A stretch of DNA of 64,000 nt, taken from NCBI GenBank assembly GCA_022432975.1, contig CM039505.1, forward strand, positions 52,303,749 through 52,367,748. The letters run 5' to 3'. Numbering within the stretch: position 1 is the first letter of the stretch; every line of letters begins with the position of its first letter. Of the stretch, positions 12,872 through 24,100 are shown piece after piece. This DNA is from Begonia masoniana. Lineage: Eukaryota; Streptophyta; Magnoliopsida; Cucurbitales; Begoniaceae. A program made the translations under genes and the position numbers. A model generated the notes under the pieces. It was not told the DNA's origin, did not search any database, and worked only from the letters and a program-made list of their open reading frames with translations.

Positions 12872-14389
12872 GGCGCTTGCCGGTTGGTATTGCCGTGGTA
12901 ATGGCCGGAGAGAGAGAGAGAGACGAGAGATTAAAAGCTATGGAAATAGAACTAGATGAGAGGGTTAAGTATAATTAGGTTTAAACATCATTTAAGACTA
13001 AACCAAACTATTAAAAGACAAACAAGTAGTTTGGCGAACTATTAATGGAGTAACTTTGACATTTCTGTAGAGATTCGTTTAATTACTGATAGAACGAGAA
13101 AGGTAGAATTTATTTCAAAAGATAAGTCAAAGATTGAGGAAATCCTTTCATATTATATACAAGATCTTTGACATTCTCTCTGTTTATGTGAGACAACACC
13201 TTAATCGGTCCTCACATCGTAAATAATTTTTAACTATGATACCATAATAGAATGAGAGGGGTAGAACTCATTCTAAAAGCTAACTCAATGACTAAGGGAC
13301 GAGAGATTAAAAGCTATGGAAATAGAACTAGATGAGAGGGTTAAGTATAATTAGGTTTAAACATCATTTAAGACTAAACCAAACTATTAAAAGACAAACA
13401 AGTAGTTTGGCGAACTATTAATGGAGTAACTTTGACATTTCTGTAGAGATTCGTTTAATTACTGATAGAACGAGAAAGGTAGAATTTATTTCAAAAGATA
13501 AGTCAAAGATGAGGAAATCCTTTCATATTATATACAAGATCTTTGACATTCTCTCTGTTTATGTGAGACAACACCTTAATCGGTCCTCACATCGTAAATA
13601 ATTTTTAACTATGATACCATAATAGAATGAGAGGGGTAGAACTCATTCTAAAAGCTAACTCAATGACTAAGGGAATCCCCTCATATTATATACAAGATCT
13701 TTGGTATTCTCTTTGTCGATGTGGGACAACAATTACACCGTGAACCAGTTTGGTGAACAGATTTTGCCAAAAGATTCTCTCGATCGGGTCAGGTTAATAT
13801 TTCAACTTCGGTTGTGGTTTTTATTATGCACGTGATCGCACATGCATTACTTAACGGAAAAAGTAACTAAGAGGGCTAATTTGTTCATTTATAAATTAAG
13901 TTAGAAATCATTTTAAGGGTTAGAAATCATATTAAAACATAAAAACTTGGTATTTAACAGATAAATTGATAGAAAGATTTAAATTACTAACAATTGAAAG
14001 ATATAAATTTCATTCGTCACGACCGTTATGTTCTAATTACACTTTTATTGTTTAATTTTTCACTGCAAAAATTAATTAAATTTAGATTTGATGATTTTTC
14101 AAGAGGAATTGAATGTCAAAAGTGGGCTACTGAGAAATGGGCCTGATCTCTGCTGGGTTTCGGCCCAATGAATCGTCCTGAAATGATCTTCAACTTGAGC
14201 ATGGGTTCGATTGACGATTGTGATTTTTCGAGGGAGAATCGGGAAGTAGAGCAGGAATTCGAAGGCGGCATTTTTTTCCGGCCGTTTATAGCTTTTGTAG
14301 AACCTCGTGATAGTTGATGGTGAAATTCTTCTCCTCTTAATTGTCTCTGTTCTCCGCTGCCATATAAAATCTTTGCTGGAGCTTCTGCA
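12872..14389. other. Divergent intergenic region between LPP-gamma copy 2 and IMPA9
   Basis: The two flanking genes point away from each other, so the region holds both promoters. Most of it is filled by a 376 bp tandem duplication plus a third, partial and diverged copy of its right half at about 13674-13735. A short GA run lies just upstream of LPP-gamma copy 2. No gene is seen. Confidence 0.6.
12922..13672. repeat. Tandem duplication, 376 bp unit, two near-identical copies
   Basis: Unit 1 runs 12922-13297 and unit 2 runs 13298-13672. I see one single-base gap between them (one T lost near 13511), so the event is recent. The unit contains phrases common in plant LTR or MITE remnants (gagacaacacc, cctcacatcg) but no coding sequence. 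Confidence 0.92.
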
Positions 14390-17300
14390 ATGGCCGATGA
14401 TGGATTGGCTCCTCACAGGAGAGACGCCATTAAGTCTTCAGGTGCTTTCGTTTTTGCCTATTCTGCTTCATAGATTTAAAATTTGTGAAACGGAAAAGGT
14501 CTTGTAGCTTTTTGACATGTTCAGTCTCTGTTTTTGATTCACTTCATGTCCACCTGGAGTTTGCCCTGTACTTGATTTGTTGAACAAATGTTTTTGCATA
14601 CTTTCTGTGTCTAAATGAATTAGCGACTCAATAGGTTCAATCTCAGCGGTAAGATAGTATTATTGTCTGATTACTAGTTTAGCAGTCTGTTTATTCACAT
14701 TTTAAGAACCGGAGATTATCCAGTCTCTGAAGTGGAACTATTATTTGCAGTCAAATCTAACAAATTTCATATGTTTTGCTACCTTTTTTATTTTGGTCAA
14801 TTTTGCTGGTGCTGCTCTGCTTTGAAATTAAATCCTTTGAACGTATGATGTCTACAGTTGGCGTGGTTGCTGCACAAAGAAGAAGGAAGCAAGCAGTTTC
14901 ACTGGGCAAAGAAAGAAGGGAATCTTTGGTGCGAGCAAAACGACTATGCAGAGTAGAAGTTGGCGGCGAAAATGATATTGTGTCTGACAGTGAAATGATT
15001 GGTGAAGAGCCATCAATATTGGAAGCTCAAACATTAACAGCGATGAACGAGCTAAATTCTGCAGTTGCGTATCAGTATGTCAAGTTGCAACCCCAGGTTT
15101 TTCTAAAGGAAATTGTCTTTTTTTTTTTTTACCTTTCAATTATTCAAAGGAGTATGATCGATAGTGCTGTAGTATTGATCCAATGATGTCATATACATTG
15201 AGTTGAAATGCTTGGAAAAAGCTCTCGAGAGATATGCAGTAATTTGTTGAGCCATTTTGTTTGAAAAATATTACTGCAACTGCATAATTTATCATTTATT
15301 TTGTGTAATTTTGTTCTTGTTAACTCATAATCATACAGTTCTACTAAAACGGAGAATATTATTTTTACTGTTCACTTGATTGGCAGAGGGAAGGGTGCAG
15401 TGCAGAAGAGAATCAGTGCCCTCCGTGAACTCAGACGCATACTGTCAAGATCTGAATACCCTCCCGTTGAAACTGCTCTTCAGGCAGGAGCAATACCTGT
15501 ACTTGTGCAATGTCTTTCATTTGGCTCCCCAGACGAGCAGGTCAAAATGTCTACTAAATGCTCGAGCTTTCTTAACTATTGGAAAATGTTTTACTCTGCA
15601 CAAATTGTTGTTGTTTTCTTTCTCGTTGAAACAGAAAGAAGAAACTGATCTCAAAAAACAGTTGGTGGTTATTATTTATTTTTGTCTGTTCTTTGGTTGA
15701 ATACACACTCTGTTGCATTGATGCTTTACAAAGAATAAATACCATGGAGCTGAGCTTTGTCTTTCCATTATGTAGTCGTAAGCGATGTTGTATTTCTTGA
15801 TACACATAGTAAATTTGTTTCAAACAATTATCTTGGAGGACAGATTGTGATTATTTTTTATCAAATTGCAGTTGCTCGAGGCAGCTTGGTGCTTGACAAA
15901 CATTGCTGCAGGGAAACCTGAGGAAACTAAATCTTTGTTGCCTGCATTGCCTCTTCTTATTGCCCATCTTGGAGGTTGAAAATAAGTTTTTCATTTATAT
16001 TCTTCCCAAAGAATAATTTTTATACACCTTTCCAAGTTTTAGGACTTTAGCATTGCAAAACTTTTTTTTTAATTTTTGTTATCACAGTGAAATAATTACC
16101 AAAATTATCTTTATTTGCCTTTGCATTTGTTGCTTAGTCAATCGCTCTTATCTTGCAGAAAAGAGCTCCTTGCCTGTTGCTGAGCAGTGTGCGTGGGCTT
16201 TAGGAAATGTTGCCGGCGAAGGAGAGGAGCTTAGAAATGTTTTGCTGTCTCAAGGAGCGTTACTACCTCTTGCAAGAATGATGCTACCAAACCGAGGTTC
16301 AACTGTTAGAACAGCTGCTTGGGCATTGTCTAATCTGATCAAGGTTTGTAACTTTTACTTTAAAAGTATTATAAAAAAGACTCATGTGTGCACATAATTA
16401 CAAGGGAATTTTATGCATGCAAACAAACACACTCATGGGCTCACTTTTGCTCCATTTACTTAATTGTAGGGACCTGATCCCAAAGCTGCAGTAGAACTCA
16501 TTCAAATTGATGGGGTCGTGGATGCCATTGTTCGGCACTTGAGGAAAGCGTAAGCGGAGTTCTAAATTTATAGTTTTGGTGAATAGGGTTTAATATGTGG
16601 AAGACATCTGTTGTTTCCCGAAATCTATTGATAGGATTTATTTTAATGATCACTTCAACTATAGGTTTTGAAGAAGAAAATAGCTAATTAACTTAGTTCA
16701 AGAAGAGCTATTCTCTATACTTTCTATAATTCTAGAAAAAGTGAATCTCCTTATTAGTTTTGCATAATATGGTCTAAGATCTAAGAATATTTAGAAATTT
16801 TGACTGCAGAGATGATGAGTTAGCGACCGAAGTAGCTTGGGTGGTCGTGTATTTGTCAGCCCTTTCAAATGTTGCTATCTCGATTATGGTGAAGTGGGAC
16901 GTTATCCAGTTGATTGTTGAAAGATTGGCACGATCAAATAGTTTGCAACTGCTTATACCGGTAACAATTACCATCAGCACTAATTTTTTAATTGCCGTCG
17001 ATGTTTGAATGGTATGATTACTAGTAGTTGACCATACTCTTGAATAATAACCACTTTGGATTTACTTTTAGGTGCTTCGAAGTTTAGGTAACCTTGTAGC
17101 TGGTGATGCTCACACAACTAATTCTGTTCTTGTTCCTGGGCATGAAATTACAGGCAAATAAATAATATTTTTTTTTTCTTTCTTTCTCTTGAGAAGGATT
17201 CTTCTCCTTTCTCGTATCGTAAATTCATTCTTTTAATACATTTTGTTTCTTGTAAAAAAATTTTGTTTCTTATGAAAAAAGTATTTCATTTTTCAAGATG

Positions 17301-18204
17301 ACATATCAATTTATTAAATATGTTTCAATGTGTGTCCAAACTAAAATTTAACTTGTGGCATTTTCAGATAATGTAGTAGGAGTCTTGGTGAAATGTTTAA
17401 AGAGCGAACACCGGGTATTAAAGAAGGTAGGCTATTGCTGTTAGATGTTGATACATTTGTGGAGAAATGAATCTGAGACTTTCCTTGTTCAAACGCAAAT
17501 ATGTAATGCAGGAGGCGTCTTGGGTGTTATCTAACATAGCAGCAGGCTCTCTTGCGCATAAACAGTTGTTATTCCATAGCAAGGTAGTGCCACTTATGTT
17601 ACATCTTCTTTCCACCGCTCCGGGCGATATAAGAAAGGAAGTCGCGTACACTTTGGGCAACCTTTGTGTTGTTCCAACAGAAAGTGAAGGAAAGCCTGAT
17701 TTGATTGTGGATCACTTGGTTTCACTAGTTGACAGTGGATGCCTTCCGGGTTTTATTGACTTGGTGAGGTCTGCAGATATTGAGTCTGCAAGATTAGGTC
17801 TTCAATTCATGGAGATGGTGAGTTTACTTTAAGGTTTTGTGTGTAGGTTCTGGTATTATTTATTGTAGGAACAAATTTATGCTCATGTAAGGCCTGAAAT
17901 CTCTCTGTTTTAGGAACACTCGTGCAAATTTATTGAATATTTGAATGGTCTAGATCTACAGCTTACTTAAACATTTTGTGTTTGATTTCTCATTTCATGT
18001 CTTTGAAACACTAAATCTATACTCTTATGGATGTAGGTATTGAGGGGCATGCCGAATGGCGCGGGGCCAAAGCTCGTAGAGCAAGAAGACGGAATCGATG
18101 CGATGGAGATATTTCAATTTCACGAAAACGAAGAGTTGAGGAACATGGCAAATGGTATTGTGGACAAGTACTTTGGAGAGGACTATGGCCTTGATGAGGA
18201 GTAA
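14390..18204 (+). CDS. IMPA9: Importin subunit alpha-9 (nuclear import receptor)
   Basis: Eleven exons give 519 residues in one unbroken phase: 14390-14441, 14858-15074, 15387-15540, 15872-15974, 16159-16343, 16470-16549, 16810-16960, 17072-17153, 17368-17426, 17512-17820, 18037-18204. The N-terminus is a diverged importin-beta-binding segment rich in Arg/Lys (about residues 20-50). Armadillo repeats follow, with typical blocks such as AWCLTNIAAG, EQCAWALGNVAGEG, TAAWALSNLIK and EASWVLSNIAAGS. Importin alpha binds basic nuclear localisation signals and hands cargo to importin beta. The intron after 17153 appears to start with GC rather than GT. The exon 2 donor is placed at gtatgt (15075), since it restores the conserved YQGKG junction; a GT 39 bp further on is rejected. 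The neighbouring LPP-gamma gene is also its neighbour in Arabidopsis (At5g03070/At5g03080). Confidence 0.93.
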
Positions 18205-19131
18205 AAGAGCCACCCTCTTGGGAGAGCTCCTCCGACCTTCTATTTTGCTTGCACATCCTTTAATGTTTTTGGAGATGTTATTTCTGAAATGACTGCAATT
18301 TTTTTCTTGTTGAATTGTTTCTTCTAATACCCATAGCTGCTACTTTGAAGAGGGAGAGAGAGATGGATGGTCATGGTGTCGTGCTTTTAGATTTTTATGG
18401 TTTGGTTTGGACTCTGTTTTGAATCGGTTTTATTAATCGACTGGCCCAAAAAGCCACAAGTCTTAAATAGAGATGGGTAAAACCGGACTGGAACTGCAGT
18501 TTTGGTCTTGGTTTGGTTCGGTTAGATTTTGCCCACCAGAAGAACTAGTTCCGGTTCTAAATTCTCAAGATCGGTCTACAGTTTTAAGTAAAAAATTCAA
18601 CTTGAAAATTAGTTAAAATCAGACCATAAGTCGTAAAAAATGGCAATCCCGAAAACTAGTTCCAAAAACTCGACCCAAACTCCACACCCCGAAAAATAAA
18701 ATATGGTAATTTTTTTTTAAATTGAGAACCGAACCTGGATTGAACCATGATACGCGGTTGGTTCAGATTCTGATCCCGAAATTCCACGGTTCCATGGTTC
18801 TGGTTTCAGAATCACGGAACCGTGGATTGCAGTTTTAGTTCTTATTTTAGCGTAGAATTGAACCGAACCGAACCGAACCGCGGTCATCCTTGGACTCTTA
18901 AACCTAATAGAGCTGGAGCAAAGCCGATGGCCTCGTAGAGAACTTAAAAGGACCGACTTTTATGGGTAGTTGTTTCTGCGGCGAATTTTTACGAACATGT
19001 TGAATTGAGTTACTGGGGAAGAAAATCGAGAGGCGAAGAAGAAGAAGGTTTTTGACGAGCCTTGGAGCTACTGAGTATTGACTCTCAAGTTGTGCAGAAA
19101 AATTCTCGTACTCTTCGTTTTGTCTTCGCTA
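18205..19131. other. IMPA9-RH57 intergenic region
   Basis: Contains the IMPA9 3' UTR, a hAT-type MITE (18469-18895) and then about 235 bp of RH57 promoter and 5' UTR. Most of it, 18341-19128, occurs again at 39161-40157 between the two POP4 genes. The portion from about 18716 onward is also the left end of the RH57 tandem duplication. Confidence 0.75.
18469..18895. mobile_element. Non-autonomous hAT-type MITE
   Basis: About 427 bp flanked on both sides by TCTTAAA, consistent with an 8 bp hAT target duplication with one end base changed. The left end reads tagagatgggtaaaaccgg and the right end finishes with ccgcggtcatccttgg, so the ends are loosely inverted (GGATGACC against GATGGGTA). The interior has many AACCG/CGGTT words, typical of plant elements of this kind, and no coding frame. 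Confidence 0.6.
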
Positions 19132-21122
19132 ATGGAGAATGCCTCCCTTTTGTTCTCCGGCGTCCATTTTAACAAGAAAAAGTTTGCCGATGATTTTGCT
19201 AGGTTCCAGGTGAAATTTCAGCTTCTGTTTTTACTCTAATGTTTCGTGTTTGTACTTGGATTTGGAGCAAATCTCTTAGTTGCTGGTTCTGATTGTATAT
19301 TGGTCTTATCTTACTTAGAGAAAAAAAGAAAGTAATGATGATGTAGTGAACGACTTAATTTTGGTGGAAAGTGAGAAATCCGAAGCAAGGGAAAGGACAT
19401 TCCCCGTGCAGAAGAAGAAGAGGAAGAGGAATACAGCGGTTGGGGGTAAAATTTCGGTTTATTTTTTATTGCAAGACATTATTTATATTTTCTGTTTCGT
19501 TGAAAGTATTTTCTTTTGGCGAGTTTAGAGTCGGTGGAGGGTTTCAGTGTCTTTAAGCACTCAAAATCAGCGGTTACTCCTGTGATGATTGAACAGAAAC
19601 AACAAGATGAAAATGCACCATCCAAAGAAAAGAGGGAATTTTTCAGGCAACTCGAGGTTCTTTCATTTATTCTGATTACTTTTTTCATCCATATGCCGTT
19701 TTAATCGCAATGCTTATGTTTTCTTCCTGACGTGTATATTACGAGGTTAGCTAGATGCTCTTTTTCGAAAGAAGTATAATATCCATATCTCTGGAAATAA
19801 TGTCCAACCCCACTTCAGAATTTTGAAGAATTGAGCTCCAGGTGCTTCCTCCTTTCTGTAACAGTACTTAAGTTTGGTTCTATTTCCTTTCTTACTTTTT
19901 TTTTTAAATTTAGAACCGAACCTAGATTGAACCATGATACATACGCAGTTGGTTCAGATTCTGATCCCGAAATTCCACGGTACCACGGTTTTGGTTTCAG
20001 AATCATGGAACCGTGGATTACAGTTCTAGTTCTGATTTTAGGGTAGAATCGAATCGAACCGGACCGAACCGCGGTCACCCTAGGACTCTTAAACCTAATA
20101 GAGCTGGAGCAAAGCCGATGGCATCGTAGAGAACTTAAAAGGACCGACTTTTATGTGTTTTGGAGCCAAAGTCTCCTCTAGGGTAGTTGTTTCTGCGGCG
20201 AATTTTTACGAACATGCTGAATTGAGTTACTGGGGAAGAAAATCGAGAGGCGAAGAAGGAGAAGGTTTTTCATGAGCCTTGGAGCTACTGAGTATTGACT
20301 CTAAAGTTGTGCAGAAAATATTATCGTACTCTTCGTTTTGACTTCGCTAATGGAGAATGCCTCCCTTTTGTTCTCCGGCGTCCATTTTAACAAGAAAAAG
20401 TTTGCCGATGATTTTGCTAGGTTCCAGGTGAAATTTCAGCTTCTGTTTTTACTCTAAAGTTTCGTGTTTGTACTTGGATTTGGAGCAAATCTCTTAGTTG
20501 CTGGTTCTGATTGTATGTTGGTCTTATCTTACTTAGAGAAAAAAAGAAAGTAATGATGATGTAGTGAACGACTTAATTTTGGTGGAAAGTGAGAAATCTG
20601 AAGCAAGGGAAAGGACATTACCCGTGCAGAAGAAGAAGAGGAAGAGGAATACAGCGGTTGGGGGTAAAATTTTTGGTTTATTTTTTATTGCAAGACATTA
20701 TTTATATTTTCTGTTTCGTTGAAAGTATTTTCTTTTGGTGAGTTTAGAGTCGGTGGAGGGTTTCAGTGTCTTTAAGCACTCAAAATCAGCGGTTACTCCT
20801 GTGATGATTGAACAGAAACAACAAGATGAAAATGCACCATCCAAAGAGAAGAAGGAATTGTACAGGCAACTCGAGGTTCTTTCATTTATTGTTATTACTT
20901 TTTCATCCATATGCCGTTTTAATCGCAATGCTTATGTTTTCTTCCTGACGTGCATATTACGAGGTTAGCTAGATGCTCTTTTTCGAAAGAAGTATAATAT
21001 CCATATCTCTGGAAATAATGTCCCAACCCCACTTCAGAATTTTGAAGAATTGAGCTCCAGGTGCTTCCTCCTTTCTGTAACAGTACTTAAGTTTGGTTCT
21101 ATTTCCTTTCTTACTTTTTTTT
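18716..21122 (+). repeat. 1.2 kb tandem duplication of the RH57 promoter and first four exons
   Basis: Unit 1 is about 18716-19905 and unit 2 about 19906-21122; the two start codons are 1218 bp apart. The junction joins a T run in RH57 intron 4 to a T run inside the hAT MITE. This suggests recombination or end-joining at T-rich microhomology. Unit 1 lacks about 27 bp of promoter near 18964 that unit 2 has. Confidence 0.9.
19132..19834 (+). pseudogene. Truncated duplicate of RH57 (exons 1-4 only)
   Basis: Exons 1-4 are duplicated from the complete gene 1.2 kb downstream: 19132-19209, 19319-19445, 19530-19657, 19751-19842. Splice sites are preserved. Exon 4 has lost one C near 19803 compared with the complete copy and therefore stops at 19834 after 138 codons. 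No helicase motif is included. With its own promoter copy it could still be transcribed and even spliced into the exons of the complete gene downstream. Confidence 0.88.
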
Positions 21123-24100
21123 TGGTTCATGTCTATCTTAGGCTAAAAGTTAAATATGCTTCTGTGAGAATTGTCTCTATTTTAACTTACGGTAAAAAAA
21201 AGAAGAACTACAATGAAGTATTTATTATTTCATTTGTACTTAAACTTTGGCTTGTTCAATTCAAAATCCTATCCCAAGTTTAAGAAAGGTTTATATAGAT
21301 ATTAATGCCCATTTTCTTTTAATGTGCTCATAATATTGTTGGATAACAACTCCTGTAATTATGCTGAAAATGGTTTTTCTTTTGTTCCACAGATACAAGT
21401 GTAAATCATATCTTATACAGAATTTCTTTAAACTTGGATTCAGAGAACCCACTCCGATCCAAAGGCAGGCTATTCCAGTTCTATTATCTGTATGTCTTTT
21501 CTTCTTTTGAAGATGTTCTTTTATTTTCTATTGCCAAGTTATTACTTTTTATTCCTATGTATATTTGGTTTCGTGTTCCATGTTGACATTCAGATTATTT
21601 AGAACTAGTTAGATATTACTGAGGTGAGTTTCGCTTGTAAGTTAATGATTGCTCTTGGTATATGTTTCGTTTGGTCAACAGGGTCGGGAATGCTTTGCAT
21701 GTGCCCCTACTGGATCTGGAAAGACCTTGGCTTTCGTTTGCCCCATACTTATGAAACTTAAGGTGCCATTACAATTCTGAGACCATCTTCTCCTAATTTT
21801 GATTGCTTTTCTGAATCTTATTATCTAATATTAGAGAGCATCTAAAGATGGCATTCGAGCTGTTATTGTATGTCCCACACGCGAGCTAGCGGCTCAGACA
21901 ACTCGAGAGTGCAAAAAATTTGCTGAAGGTAAAAAATTTCGGATCAAGTTAATGACAAAGGAGATTGCAAGAAAGGCTGATTTCTCGAAGTTTCAGTGCG
22001 ATGTTCTCATATCCACACCACTTAGATTGAGGCATTCTATCAACAAAAGGAAGATAGATCTAAGTAGGTGCGTGATGGTTACCTTTTATTAGCACAGAAA
22101 GTTCAATTGAATATTAGTATCGAAAATTTTATTCAAGGACAATAGCTAAAAAATGATTAACTCTTTTGGTCACCATTCTATGAGCGTGAAATAAAATGTT
22201 GCAGTACTACAAGTCGATTATTCCAACTGTATTTGATTTATGGTTTCATGGAATAAGGGTTAAGCAGGTATTGTATGTTGATAGAAGTGGCTCATTATAT
22301 TTCTAGTATGTGATTCTTAATGGCCACCTACCACCTTAGAGTTGGAGGATTAAATTTTCAGCTACTCAACGAATTTGCATGGAAGTGCTTTCTTATTTCA
22401 TAGTTGCTGTTGTGCAGGGTTGAGTATCTTGTTCTGGATGAATCTGATAAGCTATTTGAGCTTGGCTTGTTAAAACAAATAGACTGTGTAGTTAAAGCAT
22501 GCTCGAATCCTTCAATCATACGCTCAATGTTCAGTGCTACTCTACCTGATTCTGTTGAGGAGCTTGCTCGCACAGTAATGCATGACGCTGTTCGAGTTAT
22601 AATTGGCAGAAAGTAAGTTTCAATACTTGTTATGATTCTAAAGAAATCTTGACTATGAATTTTTTTAGTTGATCAGTTGAAGGAAATATCATTTACAGGA
22701 ATACTGCTTCTGATACAGTTAGGCAAAAGTTGATTTATGCTGGAACGGAAGAAGGGAAACTTCTTGCACTTCGGCAAAGTTTTTCAGAGGTATGTAGAAT
22801 TCAAATTTGTTCTCACATATCATTATGTTAAATGTGTTTGGCTTAAAACTCTGTTTCCTAATTCGTGTACTGTTAAGCATGTGTAAATATTAAAATTGAT
22901 ATTTTCCAAATTAAAAAGTAGTTGATTTTGTATTGAACTAGTAATTAGTTTCCTAGGTGTTAGTTTCTTTATTTATATTTCAAATTTGTGAATAAATGTA
23001 TTTACATATGAACGAAAAACATACGGAGAATTATTCTCTTCAACACTCTTCATAACATGGTATCTTAGCAACAATAAATTTTTTAATATTTTTTTCTCAC
23101 GGCCATAGTGAACTCTTTTTTTTTTGGAAACTTTTGTATGAGTTTCCCTTTCGTTGCTGTTTTTCTACGCAAAGAGGAAAAGAAACCTAATAGTTATCGC
23201 TGCCGTCGTCTGAGGAGAACGGAGCACCGCCGTTCTCTAGTCACGCCGCAGAGAAGATCTGTCACTGCTGAAGAAGCCGAGCGACCCCTCCATCGCAAAA
23301 CAGAAGAAACCTTAGGAGTCTCCGCTGCTGCCGATTGCAGAAGAACAAAGTTCGTCGGATACCAGAAGAAGATACTCCTCTCTGTTCAGAGTCGTTTGAG
23401 TCTTTGGGAATTCGTTGTTCGTCGTCGTTCAGACCTTTGTTTGTCATTTTATGTTACTATTGTCATAAATCAAGCCATACAAAGCGAACTTGCAGGAAAT
23501 TACAAAATAAAGGATAAAAAAATCAGTTTGCGCATATTGCAACTTCAAATACTGCAACCAAAATTGTCTATTCTCATTTCTTCTAATGAATTTGCTAAGT
23601 TTTCCTAGTACCAAGAATCTCAAAAGTCTTCATCTTCTTCAATTATAGCAATTGCTTAGTCAGGTAATCCAAATACATGTCTTCTTTTTACATCCTCAAA
23701 ATGAATGATTGATTCTGGCGCCACAGATCATATGACAGGTAACTCTAATTTCCTTGTTACTTGTCAATCACAAACGCCCACTTCTTCCGTTATTTAGTCT
23801 GGTATAATTAAACTCACTCCATTAATTTCTTTGTCCAATGTATTGAACTTGCTTAAGTTCGCTTTTAATTTAATCTCTGTGAGTAAATTAGCTCGTTCTC
23901 TCAATTGTTGTGTCTTATTTTTCCCTAACCATTTCCTCATCCAAGATGTTACGACGAAGCAGATTATTGGTAAAAGACGTGAATTTAGAGGTTTCTACAT
24001 CCTTGATACACAGTTGCCTTGGCCTATTGCTTATACTGGAATATTAACTTTTTTCGAAGTACATTGTCGATTAGGACATTTTTCTCTGTGTCGAAGGAAT

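Noticed and set aside
15075..15097. Longer IMPA9 exon 2 ending at the donor near 15097
   Set aside because: It would add seven or eight codons and fails to restore the phase of exon 3, whereas the gtatgt donor at 15075 does both.
23108..23608. 166-codon open frame taken as a host gene
   Set aside because: It lies between the copia primer site and protease, in one element, and no start context or homology supports a separate gene.
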